Source of the DNA: Planococcus chinensis
GTDB taxonomy: Bacteria > Bacillota > Bacilli > Bacillales_A > Planococcaceae
Assembly: GCF_020071995.1 (NCBI RefSeq)
Contig: NZ_JABWTK010000018.1
Span: 1-47,840, forward strand
DNA length: 47,840 bases
Reading direction: 5' to 3'
Shown here: positions 10,582 through 18,726 of the stretch, one piece after another
How positions within the stretch are numbered: the stretch's first letter is position 1
Layout of the letters: the number at the start of each line of letters is the position of its first letter
The notes under the pieces: generated by a model
Told to the model about the DNA's origin: nothing
Seen by the model: only the letters and a program-made list of their open reading frames with translations
The model's database searches: none
Program-made: the position numbers and the translations under genes

Positions 10582-12159
10582 ATGGAAAACACTATTTTTT
10601 CGATTTTGCCGCCAATCATTGCGATTGTCATGGTGCTTCTAACTCGCCGCGTTCTATTGTCGCTCGGAGCGGGAATTGTGGCCGGAGCTTTGATTTTGAC
10701 ATCATTTGCGCCGCTGGAAGCATTGCGGGAAGTTTACAATTCATTTGCTATTACGTTTTGGGATGAAGGATTTAACGCTTATAACGTCTTTATCCTTCTC
10801 TTCCTGCTGCTGCTAGGGATCATCACTGCGTTCGTCAGCTTGTCCGGCGGAAGCCATGCTTTCGCAGAATGGGCAGCTACACGCATCAAGTCAAGAAGAG
10901 GCGCAAAAGTCCTGACGGTATTCTTGGGAATCGTCATCTTTATTGATGACTATTTCAATGCATTGGCAGTCGGGCAAGTAGCCAAGCCGATTACGGACCG
11001 CTATAAGATTTCACGTGCCAAACTGGCTTATTTTATTGATTCGACAGCCGCTCCAGTTTGCGTTATCTCACCGGTTTCGAGCTGGGGAGCAGCGATTATC
11101 GGAATCATCGCGACGATTTTGGCGGAACAGACGTATGTTCAGTCTTCTGCACTCGAGTCGTTCGTCTTGATGGCGCCGATGAACTTTTATGCAATTGCCA
11201 CACTGGCGATCGTCTTTTTCGTCGCTATCCGGGACGTGGATTTCGGAGCGATGAAAAAACACGAGACACGCGCAATTGTTGAAGGGCAATTGTTTGATCC
11301 AAAGAAAACAATTCCTGGAGAAATGAAAGAAGAGTTTCCAAGCCATTCACACGGCCATGTTCGGGACCTGTTGCTGCCAATCTTGTTATTAGTTGCCGGG
11401 ACGATCCTTGCCATGATTTGGACGGGCTATCAGAATGCCGGCCAAGTCGCTGACATCTGGCTGATTTTTGAAAACACCGATGTCCCGGCTTCGTTGTTGA
11501 CCGGTGGACTTCTTGGAGCCGCCACTTCGATTGTGCTGTACTTGCTTCAAATGAAACACAATAAAACAGCAAACGCTGCATGGGTGGGCAAAGGCATTAT
11601 CGCGGGCATCAAGTCCATGGCCGCTGCTGTGTTTATCCTGATTTTTGCCTGGTCATTAAGTTATTTGATCGGCGCGCTTGAAACAGGGCTTTACCTTTCA
11701 GAAATTGTCACAGAAAACAATGTGCCAATTGAAGTCCTGCCGGTTCTGCTGTTTTTACTGGCAGGAATTATGGCTTTCTCAACCGGAACTTCATGGGGCT
11801 CATTCGGAATTCTACTACCGATTGCGGGGAACATCATGGCCCAGGCTGCACCTGAGCTATTATTGCCGGCTTTGTCTGCAGTACTGGCTGGAGCTGTATT
11901 CGGTGACCACTGCTCACCGATTTCCGACACGACCATCCTGTCTTCGACGGGAGCAGGAAGCAATCATATGGACCATGTATTAACTCAGCTTCCGTATGCA
12001 CTGACAGCTGCCGGCATTGCTTCAATCGGGTATATTGTCATAGGTTTCACAGAATCCCTGTGGTTGGCCTTAGGAGCAGTTGTGGTTATTCTTTTGATAT
12101 TATTCGTAGCTTGGTCGCGGCGCACCACTATTCTTGAAAAACGTGCTAAAACTCTATGA
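10582..12159 (+). CDS. NhaC-family transporter, probable lysine transporter (LysW-like)
   Basis: The 525-aa membrane protein has about 12 hydrophobic segments. It shows the NhaC superfamily pattern: IFIDDYFNALAVG, ISPVSSWGA, MAFSTGTSWGSFGILLP, and FGDHCSPISDTTILSSTGA in the C-terminal half. By homology alone it would be called a Na+/H+ antiporter. The lysine riboswitch in its leader points instead to the LysW group proposed from comparative genomics as lysine transporters. Direction (uptake, repressed by lysine) is inferred from the terminator-type riboswitch. The ATG has AGGAGG at good spacing. Confidence 0.88.
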   Translation: MENTIFSILPPIIAIVMVLLTRRVLLSLGAGIVAGALILTSFAPLEALREVYNSFAITFWDEGFNAYNVFILLFLLLLGIITAFVSLSGGSHAFAEWAATRIKSRRGAKVLTVFLGIVIFIDDYFNALAVGQVAKPITDRYKISRAKLAYFIDSTAAPVCVISPVSSWGAAIIGIIATILAEQTYVQSSALESFVLMAPMNFYAIATLAIVFFVAIRDVDFGAMKKHETRAIVEGQLFDPKKTIPGEMKEEFPSHSHGHVRDLLLPILLLVAGTILAMIWTGYQNAGQVADIWLIFENTDVPASLLTGGLLGAATSIVLYLLQMKHNKTANAAWVGKGIIAGIKSMAAAVFILIFAWSLSYLIGALETGLYLSEIVTENNVPIEVLPVLLFLLAGIMAFSTGTSWGSFGILLPIAGNIMAQAAPELLLPALSAVLAGAVFGDHCSPISDTTILSSTGAGSNHMDHVLTQLPYALTAAGIASIGYIVIGFTESLWLALGAVVVILLILFVAWSRRTTILEKRAKTL

Positions 12160-12165
12160 TATGTA

Positions 12166-12194
12166 AAGCAGAGAACCTGGTTCTCTGCTTTTTT
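12166..12194 (+). terminator. Rho-independent terminator
   Basis: AAGCAGAGAACC pairs with GGTTCTCTGCTT, followed by TTTT, just after the transporter stop at 12159. Confidence 0.9.
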
Positions 12195-12238
12195 ATTATT
12201 GTAGCAATAGTTATTTGTAAAAACCTTGCTGAATTATC

Positions 12239-12290
12239 TTTACTTTGCAGAGCCTCCTCGTTATACTATTTTTAGATTAGTAAATAATCT
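12239..12290 (+). promoter_or_regulatory. Candidate sigma-A promoter with overlapping dyad
   Basis: TTTACT (12239-12244), a 17-nt spacer and TATACT (12262-12267) form a good promoter. A perfect 6+6 dyad, AGATTA-N5-TAATCT (12274-12290), covers the expected start of transcription and could be a repressor operator. The regulator is unknown. Confidence 0.45.
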
Positions 12291-12352
12291 GAAAATAAAC
12301 AAACTTCCTATTTTTCTGGAAAGGAAATGGAAGAAAACAAGGGGGAGAAAAA

Positions 12353-13873
12353 ATGGAACGTTCGCAATGGGGAACACGCGCCGGTTTCATTATGGCAGCT
12401 GTGGGGTCAGCTGTAGGTCTGGGGAACATTTGGCGTTTTCCGTACGTGGCCTATGAAAATGGTGGAGGAGCATTCTTTATACCGTACTTATTCGCTCTGT
12501 TAACCGCAGGGATACCAATTCTAATTATGGAATTCACCATCGGCCATAAATTCCGCGGATCAGCACCGCTATCGTTCTTTAGAATGAGCGGCAAAAAATT
12601 GGAATGGATGGGCTGGTGGGCGATATTCGTCTCATTCGTCATATCCACTTATTATGCAGTTATTATTGCTTGGGCAATGCGTTACACGATCTTTTCGTTC
12701 AATCAGGCATGGGGAGACGATACACAGGCATTTTTATTTGAAGATTTTCTTCAACTAACTGTTCAGCCAGGTCAAACCGGCGGAATTGTATGGGGTGTAT
12801 TTATTCCGTTGGCGCTTGTATGGATTATTGCGCTTGGCATTCTTTTCGCCGGAGTCAAAAAAGGAATTGAGATGGCGAACCGAATTTTCATTCCGACATT
12901 AGTGGTCATTTTCCTGATTGTCGTTATACGCGCTGTCACTCTTGATGGTGCTGCACTCGGGCTTGAGGCATTCTTCAAACCGAATTTTGATGCCATTATG
13001 GACCCTCAGGTTTGGGTAGCGGCATACGGACATATTTTCTTCAGTTTATCAATCGCTTTCGCTATCATGATCACTTATGCAAGTTATTTGCCGAAAAAAT
13101 CGGATATTACAAACAATGCATTCATCACCGGATTTGCCAACTCGGCTTTTGAATTGCTTGCCGGAATCGGAGTTTTTGCAGCACTTGGGTTTATGGCGAG
13201 CCAGCAAGGGGTTGCGGTTGCGGATGTAGCTACAGCAGGCGTAGGGTTAGCATTTGTTGTGTTCCCGCAAATCATCAGTGAATTCCCGGGCTTTAACGGA
13301 TTCTTTGGGGCCTTGTTCTTCTTGTCGTTGACGTTGGCCGGACTTACTTCATTGATTTCCATCACGGAAACTTACGTTGCTGGATTCTCTGAAAAATTCG
13401 GGATTTCACGCAATAAAGCAGTTGCATTTGGCGGCGGGCTTGCTGCATTGATTTCCATTCTCTTTGCTACACAAGGCGGCTTGTTCTTCCTGGACGTAGC
13501 TGATTATTTCATCAACCAATTTGGTGTAGCAGCAATCGGATTAGTTGAAGTGATCTTGGTCGTATGGGCTTTCCGTAAAGTGGATCTGCTGCGGGACCAT
13601 GCCAATGCCATTTCAGACATTCACCTTGGCGGCTGGTGGAAAATCTGCCTGGGCATCGTAACGCCAATTGTTTTGGGTTATATGATGTTCGGTTTATTGA
13701 AAACCAACCTTCTGAAGGAATTTGATACCGAAACCGGCAACTACGAAGGGTATTCGGATACGTTCATCATGCTCGGCGGTACGAGTGTTGCACTTGCCGC
13801 ACTTGTGTTTGGGATTCTCTTCTCCCTCGGCAAATGGCATAAAGACCATGCCCAGTTTGAAGAAGATAAATAG
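12353..13873 (+). CDS. Sodium-dependent NSS transporter, MetP-like
   Basis: This 506-aa, 12-helix secondary transporter belongs to the neurotransmitter:sodium symporter (SNF) family. TM1 carries the hallmark AAVGSAVGLGNIWRFPY with the unwound substrate and sodium site, followed by ENGGGAFFIPY. The small gene 17 nt downstream matches MetS, the accessory subunit that accompanies MetP (methionine/alanine uptake in Corynebacterium). I therefore read this as the MetP-type subunit; the substrate is not proven here. ATG 12353 has GGGGGAG 6 nt upstream; the earlier TTG-started frame at 12226 is unrelated. Confidence 0.88.
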   Translation: MERSQWGTRAGFIMAAVGSAVGLGNIWRFPYVAYENGGGAFFIPYLFALLTAGIPILIMEFTIGHKFRGSAPLSFFRMSGKKLEWMGWWAIFVSFVISTYYAVIIAWAMRYTIFSFNQAWGDDTQAFLFEDFLQLTVQPGQTGGIVWGVFIPLALVWIIALGILFAGVKKGIEMANRIFIPTLVVIFLIVVIRAVTLDGAALGLEAFFKPNFDAIMDPQVWVAAYGHIFFSLSIAFAIMITYASYLPKKSDITNNAFITGFANSAFELLAGIGVFAALGFMASQQGVAVADVATAGVGLAFVVFPQIISEFPGFNGFFGALFFLSLTLAGLTSLISITETYVAGFSEKFGISRNKAVAFGGGLAALISILFATQGGLFFLDVADYFINQFGVAAIGLVEVILVVWAFRKVDLLRDHANAISDIHLGGWWKICLGIVTPIVLGYMMFGLLKTNLLKEFDTETGNYEGYSDTFIMLGGTSVALAALVFGILFSLGKWHKDHAQFEEDK

Positions 13874-13889
13874 TAAGGGGGACCATAAC

Positions 13890-14006
13890 ATGTCAATTAG
13901 CGCAATTGTCGTAATGATAATCGGTATGGTAATCATTTGGGGCGGCTTGGCTGCTAGCATCTTGCATGCTGTCAGCAAAAGCAGAGCTGCAAAAAGAACA
14001 GCTTAA
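13890..14006 (+). CDS. MetS-like small subunit of the NSS transporter
   Basis: This is a 38-aa single-pass membrane peptide: a hydrophobic helix (about residues 4-25, with the motif VIIWGGLAASI) and a basic tail SKSRAAKRTA. The length, the WGG(L) motif in the helix and the position right after an NSS gene are the signature of the MetS family, needed with MetP for transport. It has its own ribosome site AAGGGGG (13875-13881). A terminator follows at 14012-14041, ending the two-gene operon. Confidence 0.88.
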   Translation: MSISAIVVMIIGMVIIWGGLAASILHAVSKSRAAKRTA

Positions 14007-14011
14007 GATGA

Positions 14012-14041
14012 AAACCCGGGAGCAATCGCTTCCGGGTTTTT
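14012..14041 (+). terminator. Rho-independent terminator
   Basis: AACCCGGGAGC pairs with GCTTCCGGGTT (one mismatch, loop AATC), followed by TTTT. Confidence 0.88.
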
Positions 14042-14154
14042 CTATGGTATTGGAGAGCCTTCCAACTTTTGTTATATTGTAGGGGATGGTTCTTTATGGT
14101 ACATTTGGAATGGAATGATTTCATACATAACTTAACAGAATGGGGACGATGAGC

Positions 14155-15078
14155 GTGTCAGTTGAACAGGAACATCTAAGAAAGCCCGATTGGTTAAAAA
14201 TCAAACTTAATACAAATGAAAACTATACGGATCTGAAAAAAATGATGCGGGAAAACAACTTGAATACGGTTTGTGAAGAAGCCCGTTGCCCAAACATCCA
14301 TGAATGTTGGGGGACGCGCAGAACAGCCACATTTATGATTCTCGGAGCTGTCTGTACCCGTGCCTGCCGTTTCTGTGCGGTCAAAACCGGGTTGCCGAAT
14401 GAACTGGATCTGCAGGAGCCGGAACGTGTAGCCAAATCTGTGCAATTAATGAATTTAAAGCATACGGTGATAACAGCTGTAGCCCGTGATGACTTAAAAG
14501 ACGGCGGCTCGGAAGTATTTGCTGAAACTGTGCGCGCCATCAAACGTTTAAATCCATTTACAACTGTTGAAGTTCTGCCTTCTGATATGGGTGGAGTGTA
14601 TGAAAACCTTGAACGACTGATGGCGGCGGAACCCGATATTTTAAACCACAATATCGAAACCGTCCGAAGACTGACGTCGAGAGTCCGGGCGCGGGCAACT
14701 TATGACCGTTCCCTCGAACTGTTGAAGCGGGCAAAAGAAATCCGTCCGGAAATTCCGACCAAGTCTTCGCTGATGCTCGGTCTAGGTGAAACGAAAGAAG
14801 AAATCCTTGAAGTCATGGACGATTTACGGGCAAACGATGTTGATATCATGACGATTGGGCAGTATTTGCAGCCATCCAAAAAACACTTGAAGGTACAGAA
14901 ATATTATTCGCCGAAAGAGTTTAAGGAATTATGGGAAATTGCGATGGAAAAAGGATTTTCGCACTGCCAGTCAGGGCCGCTTGTCCGGAGCAGTTACCAT
15001 GCCGATGAGCAAGTCAACGCAGCCGCAAAAGAACGCCAACGTCTTGGAGATATACAAGCAGCTGTTTCAGACAGCTAA
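14155..15078 (+). CDS. lipA: Lipoyl synthase LipA
   Basis: LipA is a radical-SAM enzyme that inserts two sulfur atoms into protein-bound octanoyl groups, consuming its auxiliary 4Fe-4S cluster. The 307-aa product has the auxiliary-cluster cysteines C40, C45 and C51 ([12 protein letters not shown]), the radical-SAM CxxxCxxC at C67, C71 and C74 (CTRACRFC), and the C-terminal RSSYHA motif. I prefer GTG 14155: it is 9 nt after GGGG and gives [11 protein letters not shown], matching the usual LipA N-terminus in length. ATG 14149 and ATG 14140 are alternatives. As an Fe-S client it fits the cluster-assembly genes nearby. Confidence 0.95.
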   Translation: MSVEQEHLRKPDWLKIKLNTNENYTDLKKMMRENNLNTVCEEARCPNIHECWGTRRTATFMILGAVCTRACRFCAVKTGLPNELDLQEPERVAKSVQLMNLKHTVITAVARDDLKDGGSEVFAETVRAIKRLNPFTTVEVLPSDMGGVYENLERLMAAEPDILNHNIETVRRLTSRVRARATYDRSLELLKRAKEIRPEIPTKSSLMLGLGETKEEILEVMDDLRANDVDIMTIGQYLQPSKKHLKVQKYYSPKEFKELWEIAMEKGFSHCQSGPLVRSSYHADEQVNAAAKERQRLGDIQAAVSDS

Positions 15079-15093
15079 TGGATGGTGATAAAG

Positions 15094-15420
15094 ATGGTTA
15101 TATTAGATCAATGGGAATACGAAGTGATAATCGATTACCGGGAAGGGTTCCAGCAAGAAGCACTGGCAAACCGCTACAGCGAGATCCTGGCAAAATATGA
15201 TTATATACTGGGAGACTGGGGATATGGCCAGCTCCGATTGAAAGGCTTTTTTGAAGATACCAATCATAAAGCGACATACGACACAAAAATCAGCACCTTG
15301 CAGGATTATTTGTACGAATACTGCAATTTCGGCTGTGCCTATTTTGTCATCAAGAAAGTGGGCAAAGCCCCTGCACCTGAACCAGAACAACAACCGGAAA
15401 CCCTCGAGACAGATTCATAA
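15094..15420 (+). CDS. yutD: YutD-like protein (DUF1027)
   Basis: This 108-aa cytosolic protein of unknown function is found next to lipA, yutE and yutF in Bacillales. It shows the family core DYREGFQQEAL.NRYSEIL.KYDYILGDWGYGQLRLKGFF (spread over residues about 12-55). I chose ATG 15094, which follows GGTGAT, over the ATG at 15082, which has no ribosome site. It lies 15 nt after lipA and the stop codon falls inside its terminator. Confidence 0.88.
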   Translation: MVILDQWEYEVIIDYREGFQQEALANRYSEILAKYDYILGDWGYGQLRLKGFFEDTNHKATYDTKISTLQDYLYEYCNFGCAYFVIKKVGKAPAPEPEQQPETLETDS

Positions 15421-15438
15421 TCTGGCGAGGGTTTTTTT
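15399..15438 (+). terminator. Rho-independent terminator overlapping the yutD stop
   Basis: AACCCTCG (15399-15406) pairs with CGAGGGTT, with an inner CAGATT/AATCTG pairing, followed by a run of T to 15438. The TAA of yutD is in the loop. Confidence 0.85.
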
Positions 15439-15503
15439 CGTGCCATATGATATGATAAAGAAGAGAACAGCATGTAACAGCTAAGTTTAATGGAGGGTTA
15501 TAA

Positions 15504-15962
15504 ATGTATTTCATAGATAGAAATCAGATTACAGAAACAGCAGCTCATATGGCTGCATTGGTGGAATTGTTTGAAGAAAAGAAAGAGTGGTCATCTTTGG
15601 TGGACCAATTAGCGTTGGAGCGGCTTGCGAACAATTTGGTCGAGTCGATGATCGATATGGGGAATTCCATGATTGACGGGTTTATCATGCGGGATCCCGG
15701 GAGCTACGAGGATATCATTGATATTTTGGTGGATGAAAAAGTCATTACGGCGGAAATGGATGAACCGTTGAAAAAGGTGATCGGACTGCGCAAAATGCTG
15801 GTGCGGGAATTCATGAAAGTGGACCATCAGGAATTGCTGGATGTTATTAGCGCCAACTACGGACCGCTAAAAGAGTTTGCACCGAAAGTTGAACATTATT
15901 TGGAACACGAGCTGGGGCCGGTATCCGCATTTTTGCCGGAGTCTAATAATGAAAACCTATAA
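15504..15962 (+). CDS. yutE: YutE-like DUF86/HEPN protein without the RNase histidine
   Basis: This 152-aa all-helical protein belongs to DUF86, the HepT-like branch of the HEPN superfamily. It shows LALERLANNLVESMIDMGNSMI, RDPGSYEDIIDILV and a motif region GLRKMLVREF. Active HepT toxins carry R-(N/K)-x-L-V-H-x-Y; here the histidine position is arginine (R) and the tyrosine phenylalanine. No nucleotidyltransferase (MNT) antitoxin partner is adjacent. It overlaps yutF by 14 nt, so the two are coupled. A housekeeping role is more likely than a toxin, but no function is known to me. Confidence 0.85.
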   Translation: MYFIDRNQITETAAHMAALVELFEEKKEWSSLVDQLALERLANNLVESMIDMGNSMIDGFIMRDPGSYEDIIDILVDEKVITAEMDEPLKKVIGLRKMLVREFMKVDHQELLDVISANYGPLKEFAPKVEHYLEHELGPVSAFLPESNNENL

Positions 15963-16713
15963 AGCCTATTGCCTTGATCTGGACGGCACGGTCTACCGGG
16001 GAACAGAACCCATCGCAGAAGCGGTGGCTTTTGTGCGCCGCCTCCAAACAGAGGGCATTGAACCGTTTTTTGTCACGAATAATGCATCGATGACGCAGCT
16101 GCAGCTCCACCAAAAGCTTACGCGGTTTGGCATAGAGACAGCGGAGTCCCAAATTATGTCTTCCGCTCTTGCAGCTGCAAAATACATCAAACGCTGGTAT
16201 CCGGATAAGACGGTCTTTATGATCGGCTCAGACGGTCTTCGCCAGGCGTTGGAGCAAGAAGGCATTTCGCAAGTTGAAAGAGACGCTGATATTGTGGTGA
16301 TGGGGATTGATCCTGCTGTAAACTACGAAAAGCTGGCAACGGCATGTTTGGAAGTTCGAAAAGGCGCCGTCTTTCTGTCTACCAACCGCGATTTGGCATT
16401 TCCGTCGGAAAGAGGCTTGCTGCCAGGAAACGGCGCATTCACAACGCTTGTTGCTGCATCTACAGGAGTGGACCCCGTGTATATCGGCAAACCGGAAGGG
16501 CATATGCTCGACGCCATTTTGTACGAACACGGATTTGAAAAAAACGACATGGTCATGATCGGGGATAATTACGACACCGATATTTTAGCAGGCGTCCATT
16601 TTGAAATTGACACGGCCCATGTTAACACCGGCGTTACGCCGATGGAAGATGTAATGAAAAAAGATGTTCAGCCGACGTATCTGCTGGAACACCTTGGGTT
16701 TTGGACCATATAA
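15949..16713 (+). CDS. yutF: YutF-like HAD-IIA (NagD-type) phosphatase
   Basis: This is a 254-aa HAD phosphatase. Motif I is DLDGTVYRG (nucleophile D10 and acid/base D12), motif II FVTNNAS, motif III lysine in GKPEGHML, and motif IV IGDNYDTDI. The large cap between motifs II and III marks subclass IIA, with NagD- and PNPase-type enzymes. The frame is open from 15877, but ATG 15949, 8 nt after GGAG, gives the expected N-terminus. Its TAA is the first part of a TAAGAAAAGCG repeat end, so the repeat supplies the stop codon. Confidence 0.92.
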   Translation: MKTYKAYCLDLDGTVYRGTEPIAEAVAFVRRLQTEGIEPFFVTNNASMTQLQLHQKLTRFGIETAESQIMSSALAAAKYIKRWYPDKTVFMIGSDGLRQALEQEGISQVERDADIVVMGIDPAVNYEKLATACLEVRKGAVFLSTNRDLAFPSERGLLPGNGAFTTLVAASTGVDPVYIGKPEGHMLDAILYEHGFEKNDMVMIGDNYDTDILAGVHFEIDTAHVNTGVTPMEDVMKKDVQPTYLLEHLGFWTI

Positions 16714-16798
16714 GAAAAGCGCAAGAGCCCGTGTAGATTCGACGGCCACACAGCCGGGTTGGCTTATGGCCCTGGAATCTGGGCGCTGGAGTCTGGAC
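16711..16798 (+). repeat. Interspersed structured repeat, copy B
   Basis: It begins TAAGAAAAGCGCAAG (16711-16725), where the first TAA is the yutF stop, and ends GGGCGCTGGAGTCTGGAC. Both ends match copy A at 30189-30292 (reverse complement). The middle is unrelated in sequence but self-complementary (GGCC...GCC/GGC...GGCC, about 16743-16770). The 12-bp TGGACCATATAA lies at both edges (16702-16713 and 16794-16805). Confidence 0.75.
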
Positions 16799-16802
16799 CA
16801 TA

Positions 16803-16827
16803 TAAAAAAGCCGTTGGGAACGGCTTA
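16803..16827 (-). terminator. Rho-independent terminator of yuzB
   Basis: On the minus strand AAGCCGTT-CCC-AACGGCTT is followed by TTTTTA; it overlaps the yuzB stop codon. Confidence 0.85.
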
Positions 16828-17061
16828 GAATAAAGGGTTTTCTTCTATAAACTCATAAACATTCTTGGTCAGCTCTTCGGGTGAATCTGCTTCGACGATT
16901 TCACCATTTACGAGTGCATAAAGAGATTCCGAACATTTTGTGCAATAACTTAAACAGCCATATTCCAGCACATCGAGATTCGGATCCCGTTCCAGTTTTT
17001 CAAAAGATTCTTGTGATCCATTTGCTATATTGCTGATGCAAAATTCCACAATTGGTTTCAT
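16825..17061 (-). CDS. yuzB: YuzB-like DUF1450 protein
   Basis: This 78-aa protein has a conserved cysteine set (C8 and a C-x3-C-x2-C cluster, CLSYCTKC) in a thioredoxin/ferredoxin-like small fold. YuzB family members are uncharacterised. I chose ATG 17061, which follows GAGGTG, over the GTG at 17070 that lies inside the ribosome site; this also gives the family's usual 78 aa. It is divergent from yutJ across an intergenic region holding both promoters and a Rex-type operator. Confidence 0.9.
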   Translation of the reverse strand: MKPIVEFCISNIANGSQESFEKLERDPNLDVLEYGCLSYCTKCSESLYALVNGEIVEADSPEELTKNVYEFIEENPLF

Positions 17062-17084
17062 TTTGGTCACCTCACTACTCTGAA

Positions 17085-17113
17085 ATCCTACCTTTTTTTA
17101 TAGCGATAGTCAA
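17085..17113 (-). promoter_or_regulatory. Candidate sigma-A promoter of yuzB
   Basis: On the minus strand TTGACT (17113-17108), a 17-nt spacer and TAGGAT (17090-17085) point towards yuzB. Confidence 0.45.
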
Positions 17114-17136
17114 TTAATTGATTTCTGTATAATAGC

Positions 17137-17154
17137 TTGTGAAACTTATCACAA
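17137..17154 (+). promoter_or_regulatory. Rex-type operator in the yutJ promoter
   Basis: TTGTGA-N6-TCACAA is a perfect 18-bp palindrome matching the Rex redox-sensor consensus of Bacillota. Rex binds when NAD+ is high and leaves when NADH rises. The left half is also the -35 of the yutJ promoter: TTGTGA (17137-17142), 17 nt, TATACT (17160-17165). Binding would block RNA polymerase. Confidence 0.75.
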
Positions 17155-17212
17155 TCAGCTATACTCTTAGTTGAGAAATTGTGCAGATATACGGATGAAA
17201 AGGGAGATACTT

Positions 17213-18280
17213 ATGCGAAAATTAGTTTTACTCGGCGGTGGATACGGAAATATGCGGATATTGCTTCGCCTATTGCCCAATAACCTTCCGCTTGATACGG
17301 AAATCATTTTGATCGATCGAACGCCTTTCCACAGCATGAAGACGGAATTCTACGCGCTTGCGGCAGGGACAGCGTCGGATCATGAAGTGCGGGTGGCATT
17401 CCCTGAAAGCGACCGTTTGACGATGGTCCACGGGGAAATCGAGAAAATCAGTATGGATGAAAATTGCGTTGTCATGGAAAACGGCGATTGCATCGAATAC
17501 GATGACTTGGTCATTGGCCTGGGCTGTGAAGACAAATACCACAGCGTTCCAGGAGCTGATGAATTCACGTACAGTATCCAGACCATCGGCAAAACACGCG
17601 AGACTTTTAAAACACTTTTAGGCCTGCCTTCAGGAGCGGTAGTTGGCGTTGTTGGCGCTGGCCTCAGCGGAATTGAATTGGCAAGCGAATTGCGTGAAAG
17701 CAGACAAGATCTTCAGATCAAGCTGTTCGACAGAAGCCCACGGATCTTGCGGGATTTCCCAGAGCGCTTAAGCAATTTCGTTAAAAAATGGTTCGACAAA
17801 AACAATGTGGAAGTGATTCCAAGCTCCAACATCACGAAAGTGGAGCCGAATCTTCTTTATAACCACGAAGATACCATTCCAGTGGATGCAGTGGTTTGGA
17901 CTGCAGGCATCCAGCCGGTTAAAGTCGTGCGTGACCTTGGTCTCGAAAGCGATAGCAGCGGACGCATTGTCATTAACCAGTACCACCAAATTCCGAATCA
18001 CGAAAACGTCTATGTTGTAGGCGACTGTGCAGCGCTGCCAATGGCACCGTCTGCCCAGCTGGCTGAAGAACAAGCAGAGCAAATTGTAAAAGTGCTGTCT
18101 GCAATTTGGAGAAACCAGCCGCTGCCTGAGCAGATGCCGGAAATCCAGCTTAAAGGATTCCTCGGTTCACTCGGCAAAAAGCAAGGTTTTGCCTATTTGG
18201 CAGACCGTACCGTAACAGGCCGCATCGCCCGCTTGATGAAGTCCGGCGTACTTTGGATGTACAAATGGCATAATGGCTGA
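17213..18280 (+). CDS. yutJ: YutJ-like FAD/NAD(P)H oxidoreductase
   Basis: This 355-aa flavoprotein resembles type II NADH dehydrogenases. It has an N-terminal dinucleotide-binding LLGGGYGNMR (about residues 4-13), a second Rossmann motif GVVGAGLSGIELASEL (about 145-160), VVWTAGIQP, and the FAD-binding VYVVGDCAALP towards the C-terminus. ATG 17213 follows AAAGGGAG; the frame is open from 17171 without a ribosome site. The Rex-type operator over its promoter supports a role in NADH reoxidation. Its electron acceptor is unknown. Confidence 0.9.
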   Translation: MRKLVLLGGGYGNMRILLRLLPNNLPLDTEIILIDRTPFHSMKTEFYALAAGTASDHEVRVAFPESDRLTMVHGEIEKISMDENCVVMENGDCIEYDDLVIGLGCEDKYHSVPGADEFTYSIQTIGKTRETFKTLLGLPSGAVVGVVGAGLSGIELASELRESRQDLQIKLFDRSPRILRDFPERLSNFVKKWFDKNNVEVIPSSNITKVEPNLLYNHEDTIPVDAVVWTAGIQPVKVVRDLGLESDSSGRIVINQYHQIPNHENVYVVGDCAALPMAPSAQLAEEQAEQIVKVLSAIWRNQPLPEQMPEIQLKGFLGSLGKKQGFAYLADRTVTGRIARLMKSGVLWMYKWHNG

Positions 18281-18286
18281 GAAAGT

Positions 18287-18315
18287 AAAAAAGCGCTCAA
18301 TTGAGCGCTTTTTTT
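18287..18315. terminator. Bidirectional terminator between yutJ and yuzD
   Basis: AAAAAAGCGCTCAA pairs with TTGAGCGCTTTTTTT, giving a U tract on both strands. Confidence 0.9.
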
Positions 18316-18643
18316 ATTGGGCTTCTGCTGAAAAGCCGTGTTTTTCAAGTTCTTTGTATACAGGCTTCAACTGGACGTATCCTTCGCCGACAACTTCGCC
18401 TTCTACTAATACAAGCGGATAGAAAAATTCATCGTCCAGGATCCGCTGGGCATAGTCTTTGCGGTGTTCCAGGTCTTGCGGTTTCTCAATATCGATATAG
18501 GTAATTGAAAATGGCTGATCTTTGTATTTACGTGAAATGGCCGCTTCGAGCCATTCATACGTATCTATGGAAGAAGGGGCGTTGACGCAGCTGGCACAAA
18601 TAACATCGGTTCCGTAAACTTCAATCGAGATTTCTTTCGGCAT
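18314..18643 (-). CDS. yuzD: YuzD-like DUF1462 protein
   Basis: This 109-aa protein is probably a thioredoxin-like fold: a beta strand IEVYGTDVICASCVNAPSS places a CASC-type pair after the first strand, as in thioredoxin-like active sites, and FYPLVLVEGEVVGEGYV resembles the cis-Pro and beta3-beta4 part. The function is unknown. It is transcribed divergently from the NifU-like yutI, an arrangement shared with B. subtilis, which hints at a link with Fe-S or thiol chemistry. Confidence 0.88.
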   Translation of the reverse strand: MPKEISIEVYGTDVICASCVNAPSSIDTYEWLEAAISRKYKDQPFSITYIDIEKPQDLEHRKDYAQRILDDEFFYPLVLVEGEVVGEGYVQLKPVYKELEKHGFSAEAQ

Positions 18644-18726
18644 TTAAGTCTACCTCCTGTAAATTCATTAGTGGCTTTTTCCTCTCAATCACATTATAAT
18701 GATTATAATGAAAGGAGTCGATATAA

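Noticed and set aside
13722..13889. Extended 94-codon frame in front of the MetS-like gene
   Set aside because: The first part overlaps the 3' end of the NSS transporter in another frame; the ribosome site AAGGGGG and the 38-aa MetS pattern place the start at 13890.
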